DNA of 20,781 nucleotides from an uncultured Pseudomonadota bacterium (GTDB lineage Bacteria > Pseudomonadota > Gammaproteobacteria > Steroidobacterales > Steroidobacteraceae). Under the pieces are notes generated by a model that ran no database searches, was not told the origin of the DNA, and was given only the letters and a program-made list of their open reading frames with translations. How positions within the stretch are numbered: the stretch's first letter is position 1; the number at the start of each line of letters is the position of its first letter. Shown here piece after piece: positions 6,068 to 13,072 of the stretch. A program made the position numbers and the translations under genes. Location of the stretch: positions 1-20,781 of the forward strand of contig CAITAM010000139.1 in the NCBI GenBank assembly GCA_903890265.1, given 5' to 3'.

Positions 6068-7756
6068 ATGCCTGCACCGACTTTCGTTTGGTTACGTGTC
6101 ATTGTCGTCGGGGCTGGGCTCGTCGCCTGCGGTGCGGTGGCGGGAATTGTCGTCGCGGCGCCGGCGAACGATACCGAGGGGCGCGCCGTGGACGAGGTGT
6201 TTGCCGCGTGGACAGGTAGCGACCGGCCGGGCTGCGCGGTCGCGGTCAGTCGCGACGGAACGGTCCTGTACGCCCGCGGCTATGGCATGGCGAATCTCGA
6301 GGCTAGCCTGCCTAACGGGCCTGATACGGTCTTTGACGTGGGGTCGGTGTCGAAGCAGTTCACGGCCATGGCGGTGCTGCTTCTCGTTGACGATGGCAAG
6401 CTCGGTCTCGACGACGATATCCGACGCTACCTCCCGGAGATCCCCGATTACGGCAGCACGGTGACGGTGCGCCACCTGCTGCAGCACACGAGCGGCCTGC
6501 GCAATTACACCGATCTCTTTGATCTGGCGGGGGTTCCGGAGGTGAGTCTGACGACGACCCGCGATGCGCTCGATCTCGTGGCACGACAGCGAGGGGTGAA
6601 CTTCCGGCCTGGGCAGGAGTTCCTGTACAGCGACACGAACTATTTCCTCGCGGGCGAGATCGTTCATCGTGTCAGCGGACAGTCGCTACGTGACTTTGCA
6701 CAGGCACGGATTTTCGGACCGCTCGGCATGACGCAGACACGGTTCAGCGACCGGCCGCGTGAAATCGTTCCCCGGCGCGCGATCGGCTACGAACCGACAC
6801 CATCCGGTTACCTGAATTACCAGTCAAATTTCGAGCAGGTCGGCGACGGTTCGGTGCTGACGACCGTGCGTGACCTCCTGCGGTGGGAAGGCAATTTCGA
6901 TCAGCCGAAGGTCGGCAGTCCGCGCGTCATGGAACTCATGACAACACCCGGCCGCCTCGCGAGCGGTGCTCCCACCCCCTACGGCATGGGTGTATTTGTC
7001 GATGACTACCGAGGTCTGCCTTGGCTGCACCACGACGGTGAATGGGTGGGCTACCGGGCGGCACTGAGCCGATTCCCGACCGAGCACCTGTCAGTGGCCG
7101 TCACGTGCAATACCATCGGCGCCATCGAGCCGATGGCTCTCAATCTCAGGGTCGCGGACGTCTACCTCCACGACCGGTGGCGCAAGCCGTCCCCGTCGAT
7201 GCACAGCCCAACGGCAACCGTGGACGCCGGTCTCTTCTGGAGTCCGGAGCGCGGCTCGATGCGACGCCTCGTCGCCGTCGGCGATGTCCTGATGCTGGGC
7301 GACGCGGCCGACGGCGACGGATTGATGCCCGTCGGACCACGGGAATACCGCAGCAGCGGTGAAACCGCCTCGACCTACCGGTTCATCAACGGCGGTACGG
7401 GCGTGCCCTGGCAGCTGGATGTCGAGTCGTTCGGCAACACCGCCCACTATTACCGGGTCCCGCTCACGAACGCCGATCCTGCCGGGCTGCCGCAGTATGC
7501 CGGGACCTATGCCAGCCCCGACGTGCCGGCGCCCTGGCGGCTCGTGGTCGAGAACGGTCAACTGATACGCCGCCAACCCTACGCGCATGACGTCCCGCTC
7601 GACCCGCTGTTTGCCGACACGTTCGTCGGCGCGCTGAGCGAGGGTGCATTTCTCCTGCACTTCGTTCGCGACGACTCCGGACGGCTCACCGGACTGCTGA
7701 TCTCGGGCGAGCTCATGCGGCCGCTGCTCTTTACCCGGGCTGCCACCGCACCGTAA
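6068..7756 (+). CDS. Serine hydrolase, beta-lactamase / DD-peptidase-like (S12, class C fold)
   Basis: A 562-residue exported serine hydrolase. ATG 6068 is used because GGAG lies five bases upstream; GTG 6062 overlaps that ribosome site. The N-terminus (about 7-32) is hydrophobic and could be a signal peptide cut near AAPA, but LVAC at 18-21 also fits a lipobox, so a lipoprotein is possible. The catalytic SxxK is S93-V-S-K96. The second motif appears as Y187-S-D followed by TN, a common S12 variant of YxN. The third motif is H322-D-G324, replacing KTG as in esterase/peptidase members. Residues after about 400 look like a C-terminal beta-barrel domain of the kind attached to such hydrolases. 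The substrate is unknown: a true beta-lactamase is less likely than a D-amino-acid peptidase or esterase. It is divergent from dgcN, so a link to D-glutamate-containing peptides is a reasonable inference. Confidence 0.88.
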   Translation: MPAPTFVWLRVIVVGAGLVACGAVAGIVVAAPANDTEGRAVDEVFAAWTGSDRPGCAVAVSRDGTVLYARGYGMANLEASLPNGPDTVFDVGSVSKQFTAMAVLLLVDDGKLGLDDDIRRYLPEIPDYGSTVTVRHLLQHTSGLRNYTDLFDLAGVPEVSLTTTRDALDLVARQRGVNFRPGQEFLYSDTNYFLAGEIVHRVSGQSLRDFAQARIFGPLGMTQTRFSDRPREIVPRRAIGYEPTPSGYLNYQSNFEQVGDGSVLTTVRDLLRWEGNFDQPKVGSPRVMELMTTPGRLASGAPTPYGMGVFVDDYRGLPWLHHDGEWVGYRAALSRFPTEHLSVAVTCNTIGAIEPMALNLRVADVYLHDRWRKPSPSMHSPTATVDAGLFWSPERGSMRRLVAVGDVLMLGDAADGDGLMPVGPREYRSSGETASTYRFINGGTGVPWQLDVESFGNTAHYYRVPLTNADPAGLPQYAGTYASPDVPAPWRLVVENGQLIRRQPYAHDVPLDPLFADTFVGALSEGAFLLHFVRDDSGRLTGLLISGELMRPLLFTRAATAP

Positions 7757-7768
7757 GCCCGAGGCACC

Positions 7769-7795
7769 AAAAAAAGGGGCCCCGCGAGGGGCCCC
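7769..7795 (-). terminator. Intrinsic terminator for the minus-strand lipoprotein gene
   Basis: Two copies of the self-complementary GGGGCCCC (7776-7783 and 7788-7795) around GCGA form an 8-base all-GC stem. Seven consecutive A on the plus strand (7769-7775) give seven U after the stem in minus-strand RNA. This is a classic Rho-independent terminator, placed 36 bases after the lipoprotein stop. A second weaker hairpin (arms CTGG and CCAG around the palindrome CCGCATGCGG, 7802-7820) lies between stop and terminator. On the plus strand the stem may also slow transcription leaving the hydrolase gene, though no T-run follows. Confidence 0.88.
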
Positions 7796-7831
7796 GAAAG
7801 CCTGGCCGCATGCGGTCCAGACAGGGAGTCG

Positions 7832-9778
7832 TCAGGATCCCGACTGGGTCCCGGTGTAGACGGCGACCGAGTAGGCCTTGATCGAGCCATCGGCCTGGGG
7901 CACGCCGCCGACCTTGACCTTGGCACCGGCCGCGAGGTCCGTGGTGAACGTTGCGAGTGCGCTGGAGGTCGTCAGATCGAGCGGGGTCACCGTGACCACG
8001 TCATTGCTGCGGTCGACCTGGTAGGCAAGGGTCGCCGCTCCCTTGGCCGTGCTCACGTCCACGGTGACCGGGTTGGTGCCATTGATGGCCGTCATCGTGA
8101 AGGCATTGCCGGCATCGAGTCCGGTGGTGACCGTGGCAATCGGCAATGGCGTGGGCTCCACGATCGCCCAGGGTGCCGACCAGGCATTGGCCGCGGCCGG
8201 GTCGTTCCAGATCGCGTTCGTTAGGGCGTGCGTGCGGATAGTGCCGAGCGTGCCGCCGAAATTGACGGCGCCGGTGCTCAACGCCACGAACGCCGCGACC
8301 GCGTTGGGGCCGGATGTCACCAGGGTCGGGTACGCGAAGTCCCACCACTTGAAGCCCTCGATGGCATTGCCTGCGCTGTCCACCCCGTTTGCCGTCGTCG
8401 CCGATATGTAGGGGAGTGTCTTCACGTAGTCGTGCGCCGCGTCGCGGAACGTCCGGGTGTAGGTGACGCCCGACGAGTCGGCTGCCGAGACGAGGCCGCC
8501 GAACGTTGCGGTCTCAATTTCCACGGTCTGCGCCGTCAGGTTAGCCGCCAGCGGGTCGACGACGCTGGCATGGACCTTGAAGCCCGTGACCAGGTTGCCG
8601 AGGAAGGACGGGCCCGTGCCGATCGGCGTCGTGTCGTTGTTGCCGTTGCCAAGGCGCGTGACGAACTGCGTGTTCGCGTCCACGAGCAGTGTCACGTTGC
8701 CGCCCAGTTCATTGCTGACCGTCAGCGTATTGGCGGTGGTGTCCACGCCACGGACGTGCCCCTCCGGACTCAACCAGACGCTGTTGAAAGTAGAGGACGA
8801 CCAGATGCGGGTGGCGACCAGCGTGCCGTCCTGCTGGTAGCGGGCGGCGACGCGGACGTATTTGCCCGACAGGCCACTCGCCACGGTCGAGAAATCCTTG
8901 ATCACCGCCGCCGGTGTCCGGGCATCGACGTCGTAGTACAGCGTGCCGTTCGTCGCGTCGGCGAGCACGGCAATGGACTGGCCGGTTGCGGTTGCGGTTT
9001 CCGGCGTCACGATCGGCATGGTTGGCAAGTCCTTGGTCAGCGTGATGCTCGTGTTATCCGAGCTCACGGCCGTGACGGTGCCGTAGGCGTGACGGAGGAT
9101 GCGGGCGGCGAGATTGGCGATCGGGTGGTGCCGAAGGGGGCCCTCGAAGCTCACGGCCCAGACGGTGGAGCCACCGCCGACCGGAACATGGCCGACGATG
9201 AATGCCGGGTGAGCCAGGTCGAATTCGAGGTCCAGCGCGTTAGTCGTCGAACTGCTGACGACGAGCGGCGTCACGAGATTGACCGTCACGGGCACCGTCA
9301 GCGTACCGGAGGACCCGGCGGTATGCTGGATCTGGATCTCGCTCGCGGGGATCGTGCTGCCGGGTGCCGCGGCGAATCCGGCGGTCGGCGACCCCGACGC
9401 CGTCAGCAGTACGTCGCCGGGATTGGCCGACAGCGTCACCGTGGCGGAGGTGTAGGTGCCGAGCGGAACGCTGACGTTGCCGAGAATCTCTCCCAGCTGG
9501 TCGAGCTGCACGAGATTGATCATCGGCGCCGTGCCGGTGGTCTTGTAGACGGTGACGGGCGAGCCACCACCCTGCGGGTTGAGCGCGATCGACAGGACGC
9601 GAACGCCGATCGTCGCCCAATCCTCAGACGTCGCATCGCTGATCGTCAGCGCGACGGGCGCGGACGTCGGCGTGACCGTGGGTGGCGTCGTTGACGCAGA
9701 CGAGCCCCCGCCGCCGCAGGCGGCAAGGCTTAAGGCGAGGGTGAGGCCGATGGCCGTGGCGATAAGCTTCGAGTTCAC
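7832..9778 (-). CDS. Large lipoprotein with DUF4382 and DUF5666-like repeats
   Basis: A 648-residue envelope protein of unknown function. GTG 9778 is chosen because a lipoprotein signal follows at once (hydrophobic 6-19, lipobox LAAC with Cys21, then GGGG and a Ser/Thr/Pro linker); GGGAA lies upstream at about seven bases. The frame stays open to 9910 but that extension would bury the signal. Residues about 42-195 match the DUF4382 pattern: VALTISDA at 42-49, then INLVQL and PLGTYTSATVTLS. From about 230 there are DUF5666-like beta repeats, each opening G-x-V-x-x-V/A: YGTVTAV at 232, GHVRGVD near 343, GGLVSAA near 450. A middle stretch (about 480-560) with KWWDFAYP resembles nothing I recognise. 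The last 80 residues look like another beta repeat. It is a single gene with its own terminator. Surface or periplasmic exposure is inferred. Confidence 0.82.
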   Translation of the reverse strand: MNSKLIATAIGLTLALSLAACGGGGSSASTTPPTVTPTSAPVALTISDATSEDWATIGVRVLSIALNPQGGGSPVTVYKTTGTAPMINLVQLDQLGEILGNVSVPLGTYTSATVTLSANPGDVLLTASGSPTAGFAAAPGSTIPASEIQIQHTAGSSGTLTVPVTVNLVTPLVVSSSTTNALDLEFDLAHPAFIVGHVPVGGGSTVWAVSFEGPLRHHPIANLAARILRHAYGTVTAVSSDNTSITLTKDLPTMPIVTPETATATGQSIAVLADATNGTLYYDVDARTPAAVIKDFSTVASGLSGKYVRVAARYQQDGTLVATRIWSSSTFNSVWLSPEGHVRGVDTTANTLTVSNELGGNVTLLVDANTQFVTRLGNGNNDTTPIGTGPSFLGNLVTGFKVHASVVDPLAANLTAQTVEIETATFGGLVSAADSSGVTYTRTFRDAAHDYVKTLPYISATTANGVDSAGNAIEGFKWWDFAYPTLVTSGPNAVAAFVALSTGAVNFGGTLGTIRTHALTNAIWNDPAAANAWSAPWAIVEPTPLPIATVTTGLDAGNAFTMTAINGTNPVTVDVSTAKGAATLAYQVDRSNDVVTVTPLDLTTSSALATFTTDLAAGAKVKVGGVPQADGSIKAYSVAVYTGTQSGS

Positions 9779-9993
9779 TGGTGGTTCCCATCCGTAAGTG
9801 AGGTTGACAGCAGGTTGCAGGCGGTGTGGGGACGCTAGCGCCCGATCTCGCCGGTGGTTGACACGTCGACCGGCTAACGCGCAGTTTTTTTCGAAACGGG
9901 TCACAATCACGCCGCCCGCGTCGGCTCAGTCCTGTCGCTGTCCGGCGACGGGCGTCCGCTTGGTAGGGTCACGGTCGGGAATCAGCCACGGGT
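9779..9993. other. Divergent intergenic region with an imperfect palindrome
   Basis: This is the longest spacer in the window (215 bases) and separates the lipoprotein gene from the MdtD-like gene. It holds an imperfect 16-base palindrome at 9856-9871 (GGTTGAC-AC-GTCGACC, one mismatch) that includes the -35-like TTGACA, and a run of seven T near 9885-9891. No -10 at the right spacing from TTGACA is convincing on the plus strand. I see no small gene or RNA here. Confidence 0.4.
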
Positions 9994-11376
9994 ATGACGG
10001 AACGACTCCATCGCGAACCCCTTCTCTGGCTGGTTGCGATCGGCTTTTTCATGCAGACGCTTGACGCCACGGTCGTCAATACCGCGTTGCCCGCCATGGC
10101 GGTCAGTCTCGGCGAGCGACCGCTCGCGATGCAGTCTGTCGTCATCGCCTACACGCTCAGCATGGCTTTGTTGATACCGGCGTCGGGCTGGATCGCGGAC
10201 CGCTTCGGCACCCGTGCGACCTACACGGGCGCGCTTTTGCTGTTTGGATTGGCGTCCGCGCTCTGTGCGCTGTCCACCAGCCTGCCGGCGCTGGCGGCGG
10301 CACGGCTGCTGCAGGGCTGCGGTGGGGCGATGCTGCTGCCCGTGGGCCGGCTGGCCGTGCTGCGCGCCTTCCCGCCGCCGCGCTTCCTCGGCGCGATGAG
10401 TTTCGTGACCATTCCGGGACTCGTGGGTCCGCTGGTCGGGCCGCTGCTCGGCGGGTGGCTCGTCGTGATCGCCTCCTGGCACTGGATATTCTGGATCAAC
10501 GTGCCCATTGCGCTGCTCGGCTGTCTGGCGACTTGGCGGTACATGCCCGCGAGTGCGGGTGCGCGGCGCGTGCCTTTTGATGCGCCCGGTTTCATGCTGA
10601 TCGGAGTGGGTATGGCGGCGGTGACGCTGTCACTCCAGGGCCTGTCGGAACTGCACCTGCCCGGGCTTGTGGTCGCGGCGCTCGGCGCCGTGGGCGTCGT
10701 CGCCTTCATCACCTACTGGCACTATTCGCGGCGGGTCGTCGCACCCTTGTTCACGCCCGCTATTTTCAATGTGCCGTCGTTCAGCATCGGGCTTGCAGGT
10801 AACCTGGCGACGCGCCTTGGCAGTGGCGGTATGCCGTTTCTCGTGCCGCTCACCCTGCAGGTGGCGCTGGGTTACAGCCCGGTACGCTCGGGACTTGCGC
10901 TGGTGCCGGTCGCGCTGGCAGCTATGACGGCGAAGCGTACCGTGGTGCTCCTGATCACGAGGCTTGGGTTTCGCCGCGTGCTGATCGGCAATACGGTCCT
11001 TATCGGCGCCATCATTGCGACCTTTGCCTTCCTGAGTGCCGCAGAGCCGCCGGCGATTCAGGTGCTGCAGTTCGCGCTCTACGGGGCGGCGAATTCGATG
11101 CAGTTTTCGGCGATGAACTCGCTCGTGCTCAAGGATCTGGGCCCCGCCCAGACGGGCGAGGGCAATGCAATGCTGTCGATGACCCAGATGCTGGCCATGG
11201 GTCTTGGCGTGGCCGTCGGCGCCGCGCTGCTCGGTGTGTTCCTGCGTCTCACCGGCGGTCAGCCGGCTGACCTCGCGGCGTTTCGGCTGACTTTCGTTGC
11301 GCTCGGTGCACTGACCGCGCTGTCAGCAGTCGTTTACCGTCGCCTTGAGGACGACGGCGAAAGCACCCGGAACTAG
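9994..11376 (+). CDS. mdtD: MFS multidrug exporter, MdtD-like (DHA2 family)
   Basis: A 460-residue inner-membrane drug/H+ antiporter of the DHA2 (about 14-helix) branch. Visible are the first-helix block with LDATVVNTALPAMA (23-36), motif A as GWIADRFGTR (64-73), and motif C as GLVGPLVGPLLGGWL after helix 5. A segment near 310-325 with AKRTVVLLITRLGFRR and the later MNSLVLKDLG and GNAMLSMTQ match the C-terminal half of E. coli MdtD as remembered. In enterobacteria mdtD sits inside an mdtABC-baeSR operon; here no RND pump or two-component system is nearby, so it stands alone. ATG 9994 has only a weak purine stretch upstream. Its TAG stop overlaps that of the convergent glutathione transferase gene. 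Substrate is unknown. Confidence 0.88.
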   Translation: MTERLHREPLLWLVAIGFFMQTLDATVVNTALPAMAVSLGERPLAMQSVVIAYTLSMALLIPASGWIADRFGTRATYTGALLLFGLASALCALSTSLPALAAARLLQGCGGAMLLPVGRLAVLRAFPPPRFLGAMSFVTIPGLVGPLVGPLLGGWLVVIASWHWIFWINVPIALLGCLATWRYMPASAGARRVPFDAPGFMLIGVGMAAVTLSLQGLSELHLPGLVVAALGAVGVVAFITYWHYSRRVVAPLFTPAIFNVPSFSIGLAGNLATRLGSGGMPFLVPLTLQVALGYSPVRSGLALVPVALAAMTAKRTVVLLITRLGFRRVLIGNTVLIGAIIATFAFLSAAEPPAIQVLQFALYGAANSMQFSAMNSLVLKDLGPAQTGEGNAMLSMTQMLAMGLGVAVGAALLGVFLRLTGGQPADLAAFRLTFVALGALTALSAVVYRRLEDDGESTRN

Positions 11377-12077
11377 GCCGAGGTCGCGGTCACGGCGGTG
11401 CGTCCGAGGTGGTCATACGCGTCACGCATCGCGTCGAACCAGCGGGTAAGTGCTGCGTCGTGCTCAACCAGCGACCAGGGTGCGGTGACCGCGGGCCACA
11501 TGAGACTGCCGGCCACGATGTGGTCCGCGTAGGCCGGGCTGTCCCCGGCAAGGAAGGGCTGCTCGGCGAGCACCCGGGCAATCGGGAGCAGGGCCTCCCG
11601 CACGACGCCGAGCTGCGTCTCCCGGCGAAGGTCAAGGGCCTCCAGGGTCGTGCCGAACCGCGCTTCCCGACTTTCACGGAAATACGGCTGATCGCTAGGA
11701 TCGAGCAGGTCGTGGACGCGCTTGACGATCAGGCGGGCGATGGCCGGGTTCAGGGTGAGATCGGCCCATGCATTCAGTGCCCTGACGACCGGGACCGCGG
11801 CAGGCGCGCCAAACAGGCCCGGGCGGTCGGGGTAGTGCTCGTCGAGGTAGAGCGCGATCGACCAGGAGTCGAACACCGCTCGCTCCCCGTCGACGAGCAC
11901 CGGTACGCGGCCCTGGCCGGTGAACGCGAGTCTCGAGCCCTCGTGCAGACGCCAGGGCAGCGTGGCGACCTTGAGGCCCTTGTGCGCGAGTGCGAAGCGC
12001 GTGCGCCAGCAGTACGGACTGAAGCGAAGGGCCGGGTCGCGGCCCGCAAGGTCATACAATTCAATGGTGTTGTCCAT
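11373..12077 (-). CDS. Glutathione S-transferase family protein (LigE-like N-terminus)
   Basis: A 234-residue cytosolic GST. The N-terminal thioredoxin-like domain (about 3-85) contains FSPYCWRTRFALAHKGL at 19-35, with Ser20 and Cys23 as candidate thiol-activating residues. It also has the cis-proline motif VPVL at 58-61, the glutathione-contact DSW at 70-72, and LDEHYPDRPGLFG at 78-90. These resemble beta-etherase (LigE-type) GSTs, though other uncharacterised GSTs share them, so lignin-ether cleavage is not claimed. The C-terminal helical domain follows from about 95. ATG 12077 begins the family N-terminus; ATG 12089 is in frame four codons earlier, and neither has a strong ribosome site. 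The gene converges on the mdtD-like gene with a shared CTAG at the stops and is divergent from the DUF1993 gene (116-base gap). Confidence 0.87.
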   Translation of the reverse strand: MDNTIELYDLAGRDPALRFSPYCWRTRFALAHKGLKVATLPWRLHEGSRLAFTGQGRVPVLVDGERAVFDSWSIALYLDEHYPDRPGLFGAPAAVPVVRALNAWADLTLNPAIARLIVKRVHDLLDPSDQPYFRESREARFGTTLEALDLRRETQLGVVREALLPIARVLAEQPFLAGDSPAYADHIVAGSLMWPAVTAPWSLVEHDAALTRWFDAMRDAYDHLGRTAVTATSA

Positions 12078-12193
12078 ACGCGCAAGCATTGCACTCGGCC
12101 GGGCGCGCAGCAATGGCACGGGCTCCGCATTGCATCGCCCGGCCGTTGGTGGGACATTGCGCTCCCCGTTCGCCTAACCGAGGTTGCAGAAAC

Positions 12194-12700
12194 ATGACGA
12201 TTTCCTTGTACACCGCCTCCGTCCCGACCTTCGTCCACTCGCTCAAGGCACTAAAAGGCGTGCTGCAGAAGGGCGAGGCGCACGCGGCGGCACACAAGAT
12301 TGAGCCTGGCGTGCTGCTGCAGGCGCGGCTGTACCCGACGATGTTCCCGCTGACCCGCCAGGTGCAGATCGCGTGCGACTTCGCCAAGGGTTGTGCGGCG
12401 CGCCTCGCGGGTATCGAGGCGCCGAAGTTCGAGGACAGCGAGAGCACCTTCGCCGAGCTTTATGCGCGGATCGATCGCACGATCGAGTTCCTGGGCACCG
12501 TCACGGCGGCACAGATCGACGGCCAGGAAGAGCGCGACATCGAGATCAAGGCCGGTCCGCGGACCCTTAACTTCAAGGGCCAGGCCTACCTGCTCGGCTT
12601 CGTGAACCCGAACTTCTACTTCCACAGCACGACGGCCTACGCGATTCTGCGCCACTGCGGCGTTGACGTCGGCAAGGGCGATTTCCTCGGCGGTCTCTGA
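12194..12700 (+). CDS. DUF1993 family protein
   Basis: A 168-residue soluble protein recognised by the family opening MTISLYTASVPTFVHSLKAL and the blocks LYPTMFPLTRQVQIA and FAKGCAARLAGIE, with FYFHSTTAYAILRHCGV near the C-terminus. DUF1993 proteins are predicted helical bundles, distantly like the DinB fold, with no established activity. The histidines near the C-terminus could bind metal, but this is inference. ATG 12194 is preceded by GAGG about ten bases upstream; the frame is open further upstream to 12089 but that stretch would overlap the GST promoter region and is not family-like. It is followed by a strong GC-rich hairpin. Confidence 0.87.
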   Translation: MTISLYTASVPTFVHSLKALKGVLQKGEAHAAAHKIEPGVLLQARLYPTMFPLTRQVQIACDFAKGCAARLAGIEAPKFEDSESTFAELYARIDRTIEFLGTVTAAQIDGQEERDIEIKAGPRTLNFKGQAYLLGFVNPNFYFHSTTAYAILRHCGVDVGKGDFLGGL

Positions 12701-12709
12701 AGACCGAGC

Positions 12710-12735
12710 GCCGGGGCCGGCAGGCCGGCCCCGGC
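12710..12735. terminator. GC-rich hairpin after the DUF1993 gene
   Basis: Perfect 12-base arms GCCGGGGCCGGC and GCCGGCCCCGGC around AG form a very stable stem ten bases after the DUF1993 stop. A smaller perfect inverted repeat (CGGTCT-CTGA-AGACCG, 12691-12706) overlaps the stop codon just before it. No T-tract follows, so termination efficiency is uncertain. The next small gene begins only twelve bases after the stem. Confidence 0.5.
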
Positions 12736-12746
12736 GTCCACGCGCC

Positions 12747-12944
12747 ATGCGCATTGCCCGACCGTTTTTCCTGGTTTCCACGCCGCTCGGCATAGCCCTC
12801 GGGCTGGCCGAGGCGTGGCGACTCCGGCCGGCACTCGCGGTCCTGATGGCCCTGTTGCTGCTCGTGATCGGCGGTTTCGTGACCCTGACCTGGCGGGTGC
12901 AGCGCCGAGAGGCGTCGCGCGACCAACCCCCGGATTCCCACTGA
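12747..12944 (+). CDS. Small two-helix membrane protein (hypothetical)
   Basis: A 65-residue product starting MRIARPFFLVSTPLG. Two hydrophobic segments (about 6-20 and 29-48) are separated by a short loop with AEAWRLRP, followed by a basic and polar tail (RVQRREASRDQPPDSH). This looks like a hairpin inner-membrane protein with the tail in the cytoplasm. I do not recognise a family. There is no good ribosome site before ATG 12747, and a strong hairpin lies just upstream. Translation is therefore uncertain, and the frame could be fortuitous in this GC-rich sequence. The hydrophobic pattern and its fit between two well-supported genes favour a real gene. Confidence 0.5.
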   Translation: MRIARPFFLVSTPLGIALGLAEAWRLRPALAVLMALLLLVIGGFVTLTWRVQRREASRDQPPDSH

Positions 12945-12957
12945 CCTTTCAGTCAGT
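12940..12957. promoter_or_regulatory. Inverted repeat upstream of the efflux operon (secondary operator candidate)
   Basis: ACTGAC and GTCAGT flank a six-base spacer CTTTCA. The half-sites match those of the tighter palindrome at 13021-13038 but with a wider gap. It starts within the last codons of the preceding small gene. It could be an additional binding site for the TetR protein, or a weak hairpin ending the upstream transcript. Confidence 0.35.
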
Positions 12958-13020
12958 TTTGGGAGCCTGTACGGCTTTTGTCTGCCTTTGATCAGTACAG
13001 GACAGAAAAATTCTCGCTAA

Positions 13021-13038
13021 TAACTGACCGGTCGGTTA
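13021..13038. promoter_or_regulatory. Near-perfect palindrome, probable TetR operator
   Basis: TAACTGACC and GGTCGGTTA form an 18-base palindrome with one mismatched pair, centred 43 bases before the tetR start. The ACTGACCGGTCGGT core is a layout often seen in operators of TetR-family efflux repressors. A -10-like TAGTAT (13037-13042) overlaps its right edge, so binding would block RNA polymerase; no clear -35 is visible. The natural reading is autoregulation of the tetR-nodT-emrA-emrB operon. Confidence 0.68.
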
Positions 13039-13072
13039 GTATCGGCCGCAATTCCTGAATTCCTAGCCGGTC

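Noticed and set aside
6068..7756. Calling the serine hydrolase an antibiotic-resistance beta-lactamase
   Set aside because: The third motif is HDG rather than KTG and the protein is about 180 residues longer than class C enzymes, with an extra C-terminal domain; a peptidase or esterase role is more likely.
8228..9694. 488-codon plus-strand frame opposite the lipoprotein gene
   Set aside because: Composition is Arg/Gly/Asp/His-rich without domains; the opposite strand has a lipobox, DUF4382 pattern and a matched terminator.
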